Origin: Gastrolobium villosum
Taxonomy: Eukaryota > Streptophyta > Magnoliopsida > Fabales > Fabaceae
Reading direction: 5' to 3'
Assembly (NCBI GenBank): GCA_032173675.1
Contig: JAVKPL010005405.1
Span: 40,876 to 104,875 of the forward strand
DNA: 64,000 nucleotides
In this document: in pieces, positions 38,750 to 51,368 of the stretch
Layout: every line of letters starts with the position of its first letter
Numbering within the stretch: position 1 is the stretch's first letter
The notes under the pieces: generated by a model
Databases searched by the model: none
What the model saw: only the letters and a program-made list of their open reading frames with translations
Told to the model about the DNA's origin: nothing
Made by a program: the position numbers and the translations under genes

Positions 38750-38967
38750 AAAGACAAAGAAAACAGGAAGGAAGAGAAAGGAAGAAAAGTCACACTTTCC
38801 TCTCTTCTTCCTTTGCCTCTTCCTTAATAGCTGTTCCTGTGGGCTCATAATAAAAGGGCTATCCCTTCCTCGCTTTCTCCCTCATCTTCTCATTTTTGTT
38901 TTCCACACTTTGTTGCAACTCAAAAAGCTTTATTCTACTCATACTCCCCCTCTCTACTACCTAAAAG

Positions 38968-39476
38968 GTTTGTGTTTCTTTTCATGCTTTCACTGCCTTA
39001 TAAATCTTTGGTTTTTGGGTGTTCTTGCATGATCTTAGGTTGGTTTTAAGGAAAATGGTTTGTGGTTTGCTTCTGGGTAAATCAAAATTTCAAACTTTGC
39101 TTAGATTTAGCCTCTGGGTCGTTGCTTGTTTTTGCAACTTTTTTTATCCCCTTTTATGGGTTGAGGTATTGGAATACAAAGTTGTTGTCTTGGATAGTTG
39201 ATAATACTGTTATGGATCTAATATTCGTTGATAAAATCTTGGTATAACTTTTCACCAAAAAAAAAAAAAAAAAAAAATCTTGGTATAACACGTTTTATGG
39301 GATGTTACCTAGCTCTGCATCTTTAAGGATTTGAAAACGGGGTTGTTGCTAGATATATTGCAGGGAATTAGGAATTTTGTTTCTGAGTTGGGCTTTAAAA
39401 AAATTTTCTTCTCCTTTTGTGAGTAGTAAAGTTTAAATTGAGAGGCTGATTGAGTTTATGCTGTTTGATTCTGCAG
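38968..39476 (+). other. 5'UTR intron of the CCCH gene
   Basis: The donor AAAAG|GTTTGTG at 38967/38968 and the acceptor TTCTGCAG|AATTT at 39476/39477 bound a T-rich segment of 509 bp immediately before the start codon. It contains an A-run of about 27 bp (near 39257-39282) with a duplicated TCTTGGTATAAC on either side. Confidence 0.7.
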
Positions 39477-39486
39477 AATTTGGGGC

Positions 39487-41535
39487 ATGTGCAGTAGTAC
39501 AAAAAGTAAACTTTCTTTCTCGAACCACGTCATGGAGAGTGAGCTTCAGAAACAGAATCATGATGGTGTCCATAACTTCTCAATTTTGCTTGAATTGTCT
39601 GCATCTGATGATTTCGAAGCTTTGAAAAGAGAAGTTGATGAGAAAGGTTTGGATGTCAACGATGCTGGCTTTTGGTACGGTAGAAGAATTGGATCAAAGA
39701 AGATGGGATCAGAAAAGAGGACCCCCCTCATGATTGCTTCTTTGTTTGGAAGCATAAGGGTGCTCAAGTATATTATTGAGACAGGAAGGGTTGATGTGAA
39801 CATGGCCTGTGGTACTGATAGGGCCACTGCTCTTCATTGTGCTGTTTCTGGGGGCTCTGATTCCTCACTTGAGATTGTTAGGCTCTTGCTTGATGCTGGG
39901 GCAGATGCTGATTGCCTTGATGCTAGTGGAAATAAGCCTGTTAATCTGATTGCTCCTTCCTTTAATCTTTTGTCCAAATCACGAAGGAAGGCCATGGAGT
40001 TGTTTCTCAAAGGCGGCGAAAGAGATCACCAGGAGATGGAGCAACATATGTTATCTGTTGTTCCTTTCTCATCAAAAGAAGGTATTGAGAAAAAAGAAAA
40101 AGAAGGAAGTGATAAGAAAGAATATCCTGTTGATATATCGTTGCCTGACATAAACAACGGCATATATGGAACAGACGAGTTTAGGATGTACAGTTTCAAG
40201 GTGAAGCCATGCTCAAGGGCTTACTCTCATGATTGGACTGAGTGTCCATTTGTTCATCCAGGGGAGAATGCAAGGAGGAGAGACCCAAGGAAATACCCTT
40301 ATAGCTGTGTTCCTTGCCCCGAGTTTCGTAAAGGGACCTGCCAGAAGGGTGATTCCTGTGAGTATGCACATGGTGTTTTTGAGTCATGGCTACACCCTGC
40401 CCAATACAGAACAAGGCTTTGCAAAGATGAGACTGGCTGCAATAGAAAAGTCTGCTTCTTTGCTCACAAACCTGAGGAGTTACGCCCTGTGTATGCTTCC
40501 ACTGGTTCAGCTATGCCTTCACCGAAATCTTATTCAGCAAGTGGACTTGACATGACGGCAATGAGTCCATTGGCTCTTAGTTCCTCATCTTTGCCTATGC
40601 CAACTGTTTCAACACCGCCCATGTCTCCATTGGCAGCTTCTTCATCTCCCAAGAATGGAAACTTGTGGCAGAACAAAATAAACCTCACTCCACCATCGTT
40701 GCAGCTCGCTGGTAGCCGGCTGAAGACTGCGTTGAGTGCCAGGGATTTTGATCTGGAGATGGAACTGCTTGGTCTAGAAAGTCCTGCGCGTCAACAACAA
40801 CAACAACAGCAGCAGCAACAACTGATAGAAGAGATTGCCAGAATCTCTTCCCCATCATTCCGGAGCAAGGAATTCAATAGGATTGGTGATTTGAATCCAA
40901 CTAACCTTGATGACCTGTTAGCATCTGCTGACCCTTCTGTATTAGCTCAATTACATGGACTTTCTGTGCAACAACCTTCAACCCCTACACAGTTGCAATC
41001 GATGCGCCAAAACATGAACCACCTCAGAGCAAGTTATCCATCCAACAACATTCCTTCCTCTCCAGTGAGAAAACACTCAGGATTTGGGTTTGACTCATCA
41101 GCTGCTGTGGCAGCTGCAGTGATGAATTCCAGGTCTGCTGCATTTGCAAAGCGAAGCCAAAGTTTTATTGATCGTGGAGCTGCAAATCACCACCACCTTG
41201 GTCTGTCTTCACCTTCCAACCCTACTTGTAGGGTGTCCTCTGCCCTTTCGGATTGGAGTTCCCCATCTGGGAAACTCGATTGGGGCGTAAATGGAGACGA
41301 GCTGAACAAGCTGAGGAAATCTGCTTCTTTTGGGTTCAGAAATAATGGGGTTAACCCAAATGCACCCTCCTTTGTACATTCAGAACATGTTGAGCCTGAT
41401 GTCTCTTGGGTTCATTCATTGGTTAAAGATGTTCCCTCTGAGAGTTCTGAGATGCAACATTATGATCTCAGTAAAGAGATGCTTCCACCTTGGGTGGAGC
41501 AGCTGTATATAGAGCAGGAGCAGATGGTAGCTTGA
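39487..41535 (+). CDS. ankyrin and tandem CCCH zinc-finger protein (RR-TZF family)
   Basis: A plant-specific RR-TZF protein of 682 aa in one coding exon. Family members shuttle between nucleus and cytoplasmic RNA granules, bind RNA or DNA and act in stress and hormone responses. The ankyrin repeats span about 78-150 (TPLMIASLFGSIRVLKYII, TALHCAVSGG, VRLLLDAGADADCLDASGN). The arginine-rich motif spans about 242-272 (CSRAYSHDWTECPFVHPGE). Zinc finger 1 is C277-x7-C285-x5-C291-x3-H295 and finger 2 is C312-x5-C318-x4-C323-x3-H327, the family spacing. A short polyglutamine run lies near 447-457. Length and the MCSS start resemble the larger Arabidopsis members (C3H30/56/66, TZF7-9), but I cannot fix the orthologue. 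A 5'UTR intron precedes the ATG. All zinc ligands are present. Confidence 0.96.
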   Translation: MCSSTKSKLSFSNHVMESELQKQNHDGVHNFSILLELSASDDFEALKREVDEKGLDVNDAGFWYGRRIGSKKMGSEKRTPLMIASLFGSIRVLKYIIETGRVDVNMACGTDRATALHCAVSGGSDSSLEIVRLLLDAGADADCLDASGNKPVNLIAPSFNLLSKSRRKAMELFLKGGERDHQEMEQHMLSVVPFSSKEGIEKKEKEGSDKKEYPVDISLPDINNGIYGTDEFRMYSFKVKPCSRAYSHDWTECPFVHPGENARRRDPRKYPYSCVPCPEFRKGTCQKGDSCEYAHGVFESWLHPAQYRTRLCKDETGCNRKVCFFAHKPEELRPVYASTGSAMPSPKSYSASGLDMTAMSPLALSSSSLPMPTVSTPPMSPLAASSSPKNGNLWQNKINLTPPSLQLAGSRLKTALSARDFDLEMELLGLESPARQQQQQQQQQQLIEEIARISSPSFRSKEFNRIGDLNPTNLDDLLASADPSVLAQLHGLSVQQPSTPTQLQSMRQNMNHLRASYPSNNIPSSPVRKHSGFGFDSSAAVAAAVMNSRSAAFAKRSQSFIDRGAANHHHLGLSSPSNPTCRVSSALSDWSSPSGKLDWGVNGDELNKLRKSASFGFRNNGVNPNAPSFVHSEHVEPDVSWVHSLVKDVPSESSEMQHYDLSKEMLPPWVEQLYIEQEQMVA

Positions 41536-42836
41536 GTAGTTAAGTGCTGCTGCCATGGCAATGCTTCTTTGTTATTCTGACTAAGTTTATTATTTTATTT
41601 ATTTATTTATTCGAACTTTTACTACCGTCCAACATTACATCATAGAGTATAGTTTAGGGGTAGGACGAGAGATGTTGCAAAGAACGAAGTTCATGTTAAT
41701 CCAGAGATTTGAACGGAGTTCCCAACTTCTAGATCACAGAGACTTGGAGAAACGTTTGATGAAGCAAGAATGCTGAATTCTTTTGTTGTATTATATAATT
41801 TATTCCCACCTTTCTCTAGTGGATGGTTGTTGTATTTTCTTTTTCAAGTGGACAAAGTATTTGTCATTGATTAAGCAGCACAATTTTTTTTTAATAATAT
41901 ATTTTTTTTCCTTCTGATAAATGCTTATCCATTATTATAAAGTACTTGCATGGAAATTTCTTGCGTCTGCTATTCTTTGGGCATTTTATTAATATTTCTG
42001 TTCCATTTCAATCCTAGTGGTTACGTTTATAGCTTATTTGTTGGCTTTTATATGAACATAATCATACACGAAAAGAAAACTTGTATTATACTGCTTTTGT
42101 TGTTCTTGTACGTGAAAATCAACGGATAAGTGATGTGCGCCGGCAATGATGACTTAATCGTAGTCTGGAAGCATGAATGGATCAAATTCTTCAAATCTAA
42201 CTCCTCTTCTTATTTTATTGAAATATTATGATTTGTATTCTCATTTTGTTTTTGTTTTTTGTTTTTTCAAGAAGACACTGTTATTTTATGCAGGTATGAC
42301 AACCATTCGTGGAGATCTATATTTTTCTCTCAGCAAAATATTTTCATGATCTTGAGAACTTTTTTTTTAAAAAAAGTAAAAGAAAAGGATCAGCCTTTTT
42401 CCTCCCCCTTCCCCTACCTTTTCCCCTTAATTAATTGAATGCAAAGAAAGGAGAGGTAAGCCTTTTTTTCTCTACCAGTAATATGTCTTGTGTTTTTTCG
42501 CCAACAACGATAAATAATGTTGAGGGAGAAAAAAAAAACCTAGGAGATGTTGCTATATAGATTATTTTTTTTATGAAAAATATTAATTCAGTTATTATTG
42601 GAAAATAAAAGGAATATCATTTGCTGGGTTATAAATGTCAAATTGGCATACTTCTGCAAAAGAAATAATAATCCAATAAGATCACTCCTTACACATAACT
42701 TGGTTTGGTTGTTGTAAACTTTAGTCATTGAGATATCTTATGGGTATGGTTTCTGAATGAGTTTTGAAGTTAAAGTATTGCTTTTAAAAAGAGAAAATTC
42801 CTTTTAAAATTCGAAAAAAAATCTATATATATAAAG
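41536..42836. other. CCCH 3'UTR and intergenic DNA
   Basis: The 3'UTR probably ends by about 41900, in AT-rich sequence containing AATAAT-type signals. No gene follows. From about 42538 to 42770 there is a segment that recurs at 61034-61262. Confidence 0.5.
42538..42770 (+). repeat. duplicated unique segment X, copy 1
   Basis: About 230 bp starting CCTAGGAGATGTTGCTATA and ending TGAATGAGTTTTGAAG. It is closely similar to 61034-61262 (same blocks AATATCATTTGCTGGGTT and AAGATCACTCCTTACACAT). Copy 1 has about 13 extra bases near 42700. It directly precedes the tandem array. Confidence 0.85.
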
Positions 42837-45415
42837 GAGAATTCAGTTGATGTGTCACTCTCTGTTTCGATTTTTTTTTCACCAAAAAGAAGTTTCATTT
42901 TTTTGATAAATTGGAAAAAGTTTTTTCTTTTAAAAATCGAAAATCACTTTGTTAATTCGAAAAAAATAAAACAATTTTGGTGGAAGACAAGTCATTAAAT
43001 CTCCCACATTGAAATTACTCAGCCGTATTAATTGTTTTTTACAATTGATCAGCTGATTTAAAATTCAAATATTGAAATGATTTCAAATTTTGAATTTAAA
43101 GTATTTCTTTTAAAAATCAAAAATTCCTTTTTAAATTCTAAATATATATATATATATAAAGGAGTCTACAATTGATATTTCACTACCTGTTTCGAATTTT
43201 TTTTTTCACCAAATTTTTTTTTTCATTTTTTTGGTAAATTGGAAAAAGTTTTTTCTTTTTAAAACCGAAAATCTCTTTTTTAATTCGAAAAAATTAAAAC
43301 AATTGTGGTGGCAGATAAGTCAATAAATCTCCCACATTGGAATTACTCAGCCGTATTAATTGCTTTTTGTAATAGATAAGCTGATTTAAAATTCGAATTT
43401 TGAAATGATTTTAAATTTTGAATTTAAGCTATTTCATTTAAAAATCAAAGATTCCTTTTTAAATTCGAAAAAAGCAATCTATGCATATAAAGGAGAGTTC
43501 AGTTGATGTGTGACTCCCTGTTTCGATTTTTTTTTTCACCGAAAAAAAGTTTAATTTTTTTGGTAAATTGGAAAAAGTTTTTTCTTTTAAAAATCGAAAA
43601 TCAATTTTTTAATTCGAAAAAATTAAAACAATTGTGGTGGAAGACAAGTCATTAAATGTCACACATTGGAATCACTCACCCGTATTAATTGCTTTATGGA
43701 ATTGATAAGCTGATTTAAAATTTGAATTTTGAAATGATTTCAAATTTTGAATTTAAGGTATTGCTTTTAAAAATCGAAAATTCCTTTTTAAATTCGAAAA
43801 AAAGAACAATCTATATATATATATATAAAGGAGATTTCAGCTGATGTGTCACTCCCTGTTATGATTTTTTTTTTCACCAATTTTTTTTTAGATTGGAAAA
43901 AGTTTTTTCTTTTAAAAATCGAAAATCACTTTGTTAATTAGAAAAAAAAAAAACAATTGTGGTGGCAGACAAGTCATTAAATCTCTCACATTGAAATTAC
44001 TCAACCGTATTAATTGCTTTTTGGAATTGATCAGCTGATCTAAAATTCAAATTTTGAAAGGATTTTAAATTTTGAATTTAAAGTATTTCTTTTAAAAATA
44101 AAAAATTACTTTTAAAATTCAAATATATATATATATATATATATAGGAGAGTTCAGCTGATGTGTCACTCCCTGTTTCGATTTTTTTTTAGCAAAAAAAA
44201 AGTTTCATTTTTTTGCTAAATTGAAAAAGTTTTTCTTTTAAAAATTGAAAATCAATTTTTTAATTCAAAAAAATTAAAACAATTGTGGTAGAAGACAAGT
44301 CATTAAATGTTCCACATTGGAATTACTCAGCCGTATTAATTGCTTTTTGGAATTGATAAGCTGATTTATAATTCGAATTTTGAAATGATTTCAAATTTCG
44401 AATTTAAGGTATTTCTTTTAAAAATCGAAAATTCCTTTTTAAATTCGAAAAAAAAACAATCTATATATATGAAGGAGAGTTCAGTTGATGTGTCACTCCC
44501 TGTTTCGATTTTTTTTTTTCACCAAAAAAAAGTTTCATTTTTTCGTAAATTGGAAAAAGTTTTTCCTTTTAAAAATTGAAAATCACTTTTTTAATTCAAA
44601 AAAATAAAACAATTGCGGTGACAGACAAGTCATTAAATGTCCCACATTGGAATTACTTATCCGTATTAATTGTTGTTTAGAATTGATAAGCTGATTTAAA
44701 TTTCGAATTTTGAAATGATTTCAAATTTTGAATTTAAAGTAATTCTTTTTAAATTTGAAAAAAAAACAATCTTCATATATATAAAGGAGAGTTCAGGTGA
44801 TGTGTCACACCTGTTTTGATTTTTTTTTTCACCAAAAAAAATAGTTTCAACTTTTTTGGAAAATTGGAAAAAGTTTTTTCTTTTAAAAATCGAAAATCAC
44901 TTTTTTAATTCGAAAAAATTAAAACAATTGTGGTGGAAGACAAGTCATTAAATGTCACACATCGGAATCACTCACCCGTATTAATTGCTTTATGGAATTG
45001 ATAAGCTGATTTAAAATTTGAATTTTGAAATGATTTCAAATTTTGAATTTAAGGTATTGCTTTTAAAAATCGAAAATTCCTTTTTAAATTCGAAAAAAAG
45101 AACAATCTATATATATATATATAAAGGAGATTTCAGCTGATGTGTCACTCCCTGTTATGATTTTTTTTTTTCACCAATTTTTTTTAGATTGGAAAAAGTT
45201 TTTTCTTTTAAAAATCGAAAATCACTTTGTTAATTCGAAAAAAAAACAATTGTGGTGGCAGACAAGTCATTAAATCTCTCACATTGAAATTACTCAACCG
45301 TATTAATTGCTTTTTGGAATTGATCAGCTGATCTAAAATTCAAATTTTGAAATGATTTCAAATTTTGAATTTAAAGTATTTCTTTTAAAAATAAAAAATT
45401 ACTTTTAAAATTCAA

Positions 45416-45469
<54 letters not shown>

Positions 45470-47411
45470 AGAGTTCAGCTGATGTGTCACTCCCTGTTTC
45501 GATTTTTTTTTAGCAAAAAAAAAGTTTCATTTTTTTGCTAAATTGAAAATTTTTTTCTTTTAAAAATCGAAAATCAATTTTTTAATTCAAAAAAATTAAA
45601 ATAATTGTGGTAGAAGACAAGTCATTAAATGTTCCACATTGGAATTACTCAACCGTATTAATTGCTTTTTGGAATTGATAAGCTGATTTATAATTCGAAT
45701 TTTGAAATGATTTCAAATTTCGAATTTAAGGTATTTCTTTTAAAAATCGAAAATTCCTTTTTAAATTCGAAAAAAAAACAATCTATATATATATGAAGGA
45801 GAGTTCAGTTGATGTGTCACTCCCTGTTTCGATTTTTTTTTTCACCAAAAAAAAGTTTCATTTTTTCGTAAATTGGAAAAAGTTTTTCCTTTTAAAAATT
45901 GAAAATCACTTTTTTAATTCAAAAAAATAAAACAATTGCGGTGACAGACAAGTCATTAAATGTCCCACATTGGAATTACTTATCCGTATTAATTGTTGTT
46001 TAGAATTGATAAGCTGATTTAAATTTCGAATTTTGAAAATGATTTTAAATTTTGAATTTAAAGTAATTCTTTTTAAATTTGAAAAAAAAAACAATCTTCA
46101 TATATATAAAGGAGAGTTCAGGTGATGTGTCACACCTGTTTTGATTTTTTTTTTCACCAAAAAAAATAGTTTCAACTTTTTTGGAAAATTGGAAAAAGTT
46201 TTTTCTTTTAAAAATCGAAATTCACTTTTTTAATTTGAAAAAATTAAAATAATTGTGGTGGCAGACTAGTCCTTAAATGTCCCATATTGGAATTACTCAG
46301 CCGTATTAATTGTTTTTTGTAATTGATAAGCTGATTTAAATTTTGAATTTTGAAATGATTTCAAATTCTTAATTTAAAGTATTTCTTTTAAAAATCAAAA
46401 ATTACTTTTTAAATTGGAAAAAAAAATCTATATATATAAAGGAGAGTTCAGCTGATGTGTCACTCCCTGTTTCGATTTTTTTTTTTCACCAGAAAACATG
46501 TTTCATTTTTATCGAAAATTGGAAAAAGGTTTTTCTTTTAAAAATCGAAAATCATTTTTTTAATTCGAAAAAATTAATACAATTGTGGTGTGTGACAAGT
46601 CGTTAAATGTCCCACATTGGAATTACTCAGCCGTATTAATTTCTTTTTGTAATTGATCAGCTGATCTAAAATTCGAATTTTGAAATAATTTCAAATTTCA
46701 AATTTAAAGTATTTCTTTTAAAAATCGAAAATTCCTTTTTAAATTCGAAAAAAAATAATCTATACATATAAAGGAGAGTTGAGTTGATGTGTCACTCCCT
46801 GTATTGATTTTTTTTTTCACAAAAAAAAAGTTTCATTTTTTTGATAAATTGGAAAAAAAAATTTCTTTTAAAAATCAAAAATCACATTTTTAATTCGAAA
46901 AAATAAAACAATTGTGGTGGCAGATTAGTCATTAAATCTCCCATATTGGAATTACTCAGCCGTATTAATTGCTTTTTGGAATTGATCATGTGATTTAAAA
47001 TTCGAATTTTGAAATGATTTTAAATTTTGATTTAAAGTATTTCTTTTAAAAATAGAAGATTCCTTTTTATATTCGAAAAAAAAATATATATATATATATA
47101 TAAAGGAGATTTCAGCTGATGTGTCACTCCCTCTTTTGATTTTATTTTTCACCAATTTTTTTTTCATTTTTTTGGTACATTGGAAAAAGTTTTTTCTTTT
47201 AAAAATCAAAAACCACTTTTTTAATTTGAAAAAAATAAAACAATTGTGGTGGCAGACAAGTCATTAAATGTCCCACATTGGAATTACTTAGTTGTATTAA
47301 TTGTTTTTCGGACTTGATCAATTTAAAATTCAAATTTTGAAATGATTTCAAATTTTGAATTTAAAGTATTTCTTTTAAAAATTGAAAATTCCTTTTTAAT
47401 TCGAAAAAAAA

Positions 47412-47450
<39 letters not shown>

Positions 47451-48411
47451 GAGTGTTCAATTGATGTGTCAATCCCTGTTTCCATTTTTTTTCACCAAAA
47501 AAAAAGTTTCATTTTTTTGGTAAATTGGAAAAAGTATTTTCTTTTAAAACTGAAAATCTCTTTTTTAATTCGAAAAAATTAAAGCAATTATGGTGGCACA
47601 CAAGTCATTAAATGTCCCACATTGGAATTACTAGGCCGTATTAATTGCTTTTTGGAATTGATAAGCTGATTTAAAATTCAAATTTTGAGATAATTTTAAA
47701 TTTTAATATTTAAAGTATTTCTTTTAAAAATAAAAAATTCCTTTTTAAATTCGAAAAAAAATCTATATATATATAAAGGAGAGTTCTGCTGATGTGTCAC
47801 TCCCTGTTTCGATTTTTTTTCACCAAAAAATAGTTTCATTTTTATGGTAAATTGGAAAGTTTTTTCTTTTAAAAATTAAAAATCATTTTTTTAATTCGAA
47901 AAAATTAAAACAATTGTGGTGGTGTAGACAAGTCATTAAATGTCCGACATTGGAATTACTTAGCCGTATTAATTGCTTTTTGGAATTGATAAGATGATTA
48001 AAATTTCGAATTTTGAAATGATTTCAAATTTTTAATTTAAAGTATTTCTTTTAAAAATCGAAAATTCCTTTTTAAATTGGAAAAAAAATCTATATATATA
48101 TATAAAGGAGAATTCAGCTGATGTGTCACTCCCTGTTTCGATTTTTTTTTTCACCAAAAAAAATGTTTAATTTTTATGGTAAATTGGAAAAAGGTTTTTC
48201 TTTTAAAAATTGAAAATCATTTTTTTATTCGAAAAAATTAAAACAATTTCGGTGGCTGACAAGTCGTTAAATGTCCCACATTTGAATTACTCAGCCTTAA
48301 TAATTGCTTTTTGGAATTGATCAGTTAATCTAAAATTCAAATTTTGAAATGATTTCAAATTTTTAATTTAAAGTATTTCTTTTAAAAATCGAAAATTCCT
48401 TTTTAAATTTG

Positions 48412-48463
<52 letters not shown>

Positions 48464-50570
48464 GAGTGTTCAATTGATGTGTCACTCCCTGTTTCGATTT
48501 TTTTTTTCACAAAAAAAAAGTTTCATTTTTTTGATAAATTGGAAAAAGTTTTTTCTTTTAAAAATCAAAAATCACATTTTTAATTCTAAAAAATAAAACA
48601 ATTGTGGTGGCAGATAAGTCATTAAATCTCCCACAATGGAATTATTTAGCCGTATTAATTGCTTTTTGGAATTGATCAGCTGATTTAAAATTCGAATTTT
48701 GAAATGATTTTAAATTTTGAATTTAAAGTATTTGTTTTAAAAATCGAAGATTCCTTTTTAAATTTGAAAAAAAAACTATATATATATATATAAAGGAGAT
48801 TTCAGCTAATGTGTCACTCCCTCTTTCGATTTTATTTTTCACCAAATTTTTTTTTTCATTTTTCTGGTAGATTGGAAAAAGTTTTTTCTTTTAAAAATCA
48901 AAAATCACTTATTTAATTCGAAAAAAATAAAACAATTGTGGTGGCAGACAAGTCATTAAATGTCCCACATTGGAATTACTTAGCCGTATTAATTGTTTTT
49001 TGGACTTAATCAATTTAAAATTCAAATTTTGAAATAATTTCAAATTTTGAATTTAAAGTATTTTTTTTAAAAATCGAAAATTCATTTTTAAATTCGAAAT
49101 ATATATATATATAAAGGAGTGTTCAATTGATGTGTCACTCCCTGTTTCGATTTTTTTTTTCACCAAAAAAAAAAGTTTGATTTTTTTGGTAAATTGGAAA
49201 AAAAAATTCTTTTAAAAATCGAAAATCTCTTTTCTAATTCGAAAAAATTAAAACAATTGTGGTGGCATACAAGTTATTAAATGTCCTACATTGGAATTAT
49301 TTAGCTGTATTAATTGCTTTTTGGAATTGATAAGATGATTTAAAATTCAAATTTTGAGATAATTTCAAATTTAAAGTATTTCTTTTAAAAATCAAAAATT
49401 CTTTTTTAAATTTGAAAAAAAAATCTATATATATATATATAAAGGAGAGTTCATCTGACGTGTCACTCCATGTTTCAATTTTTTTTTTCACCGAAAAAAA
49501 AGTTTCATTTTTATGGTAAATTGGAAAAAGTTTTTTCTTTTAAAAATCAAAAATCATTTTTTTAATTCGAAAAAATTAAAACAATTGTGGTAGAAGACAA
49601 GTCATTAAATGTCATACATTGGAATTACTCAGTCGTATTAATTGTTTTTTGGAATTGATAAGCTGATTTAAAATTCGAATTTTGAAATGATATCAAATTT
49701 TGAATTTAAAGTATTTCTTTTAAAATCAAAAATTTGTTTTTAAATTGGAAAAAAAAATCTATATATATAAAGGAGAGTTCAGCTGATGTGTCACTCCCTG
49801 TTTCGATTTTTTTTTTTTCACAAAAAAAAGGTTTCTTTTTTATGGTAAATTTGAAAAAGTTTTTTCTTTTAAAAATCGAAAATCATTTTTTTAATTCTAA
49901 AAAACTAAAACAATTGTGGTGGTAGACAAGTCATTAAATGTTCCACATTGTAATTACTTAGCCGTATTAATTGCTTTTTGGAATTGATAAGCTGATATAA
50001 AATTCGAATTTTGAAATGATTTCAAATTTTGAATTTAAAGTATTTTTTTTAAAAATCAAAAATTTCTTTTTAAGTTAAAAAAAAAAATCTATATATATAA
50101 AGTAGAGTCCAATTGATGTGTCACTCCCTGTTTCGATTTTTTTTTTCACCAAAAAAAAAAGTTTCATTTTTATGGTAAATTGGAAAAAGTTTTTTCTTTT
50201 AAAAATCGAAAATCATATTTTTAATTCAAAAAAAATAAAACAATTGTGGTGGCAGATATGTCATTAAATCTCCCACATTGGAATTACTTAGCCGTATTAA
50301 TTGCTTTTTGGAATTGATTAACTGATTTAAAATTCGAATTTTGAAATGATTTCAAATTTTGAATTTAAAGTATTTCTTTTAAAAATCAAAAATTCCTTTT
50401 TAAATTAAAAAAAAAAATTGTGGTGGCAGACAAGTCATTGAATGTCCTACTGATGTTCACCTTGGAATTCGTCATCTGATTTAATTGCTTATTACTTTGG
50501 AATTATTACTCAGTTGATTTAAAATTCGAATTTTGAAATGATTTGAAAATTTTGAATTTAAAATATGGAT
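42837..50570 (+). repeat. tandem satellite-like array, block 1 (23 monomers)
   Basis: Monomers of about 330 bp (spacing 312-356) start at 42837, 43161, 43492, 43830, 44146, 44474, 44786, 45126, 45468, 45798, 46111, 46441, 46773, 47105, 47450, 47778, 48107, 48463, 48795, 49116, 49444, 49772 and 50102. Each runs: TATATATAAAGGAGAGTTCA, TGATGTGTCACTCCCTG, a T-run with CACC, GGTAAATTGGAAAAAG, ACAATTGTGGTGGCAGAC, GTCCCACATTGGAATTAC, CCGTATTAATTGC, then AATTTTGAAATGATTTCAAA and a TA link. TA links expand to about 50 bp in some units. The last unit decays by about 50570. Short open frames inside are not genes. Confidence 0.95.
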
Positions 50571-51020
50571 TGAAGATTTTTAAAGTTTTATTATTATTAT
50601 TATTATTATTTTTTTTTTTTATTCTTGCATTTATAAGAAGGAACGTTTTGAAATATGATTTTTCAATTGAGATCAAAAAGAGATGGAAGAGGGTGAACTG
50701 CTGAGCTACCACTGCGAACACAATTGGAGGTTCGCGAGAAATAAAATAAAATGTTTCTCTTCTAAATCTTCTCGCCATCTTCACAAAACCTCTGTCAAAG
50801 GTTAGTAATTATGGTTGCTTTTTCTTTCAGAATCACTGATTGGTAAATTTACCGATACGTGAACAATAAAGGTTGTTATTTTGAAAGAAAAAAATAGAAT
50901 TGAGTGGGTCGAGATGTCCTCCTAGAGTGATAGTGAGTTGGACATTTATTTATTGGATATATACTCTTTTTAAACTATATTTCTATGCGCTCCTTTTTTT
51001 CTAAGTTTTCTTTCTAACAG

Positions 51021-51164
51021 GTTCTCTTTGCCCTCTCTGCTTCTGTGGATTTAGAATCACTTGCTGTTGATCTCTTATCATCATTATCTGAAGATTTGTC
51101 TGCGGTGATGTCAGGAATAGTTGCTTCTTCTGAATATAGGACAAGAACAACAATGTATTAGATT
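51021..51164 (+). pseudogene. exon-like fragment, unidentified
   Basis: After an acceptor-like TTTCTAACAG there is a continuous frame of about 47 codons to TAG at 51164. It reads VLFALSASVDLESLAVDLL, then SSLSEDLSAVMSG, then IVASSEYRTRTTMY. Codon-like composition and the clean acceptor suggest a terminal exon, real or captured. No upstream exon could be joined, and I do not recognise the family. Confidence 0.3.
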
Positions 51165-51368
51165 GCAGCCTTATTTTCCTGAAATTAGTAAATTTATTGA
51201 GAGTTGTTTGTATATATTATATTGTGAATTCTATATAAGAAGCCATAGACATGTTTATTGGAGTACATTGTTGCTCTGACATGTTGGAGTATATTGTGAA
51301 TTCTATTTGAGAGTTGTTTGTATATATTTAAATATAAGCACCGATTTATATAAGCATTGATTTATCTT

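Noticed and set aside
39019..39247. Short open frames before the CCCH start
   Set aside because: They fall in the T-rich 5'UTR intron bounded by good GT and AG sites.
40196..40555. Open frames overlapping the CCCH coding exon in other frames
   Set aside because: They are shadows of the zinc-finger coding sequence.
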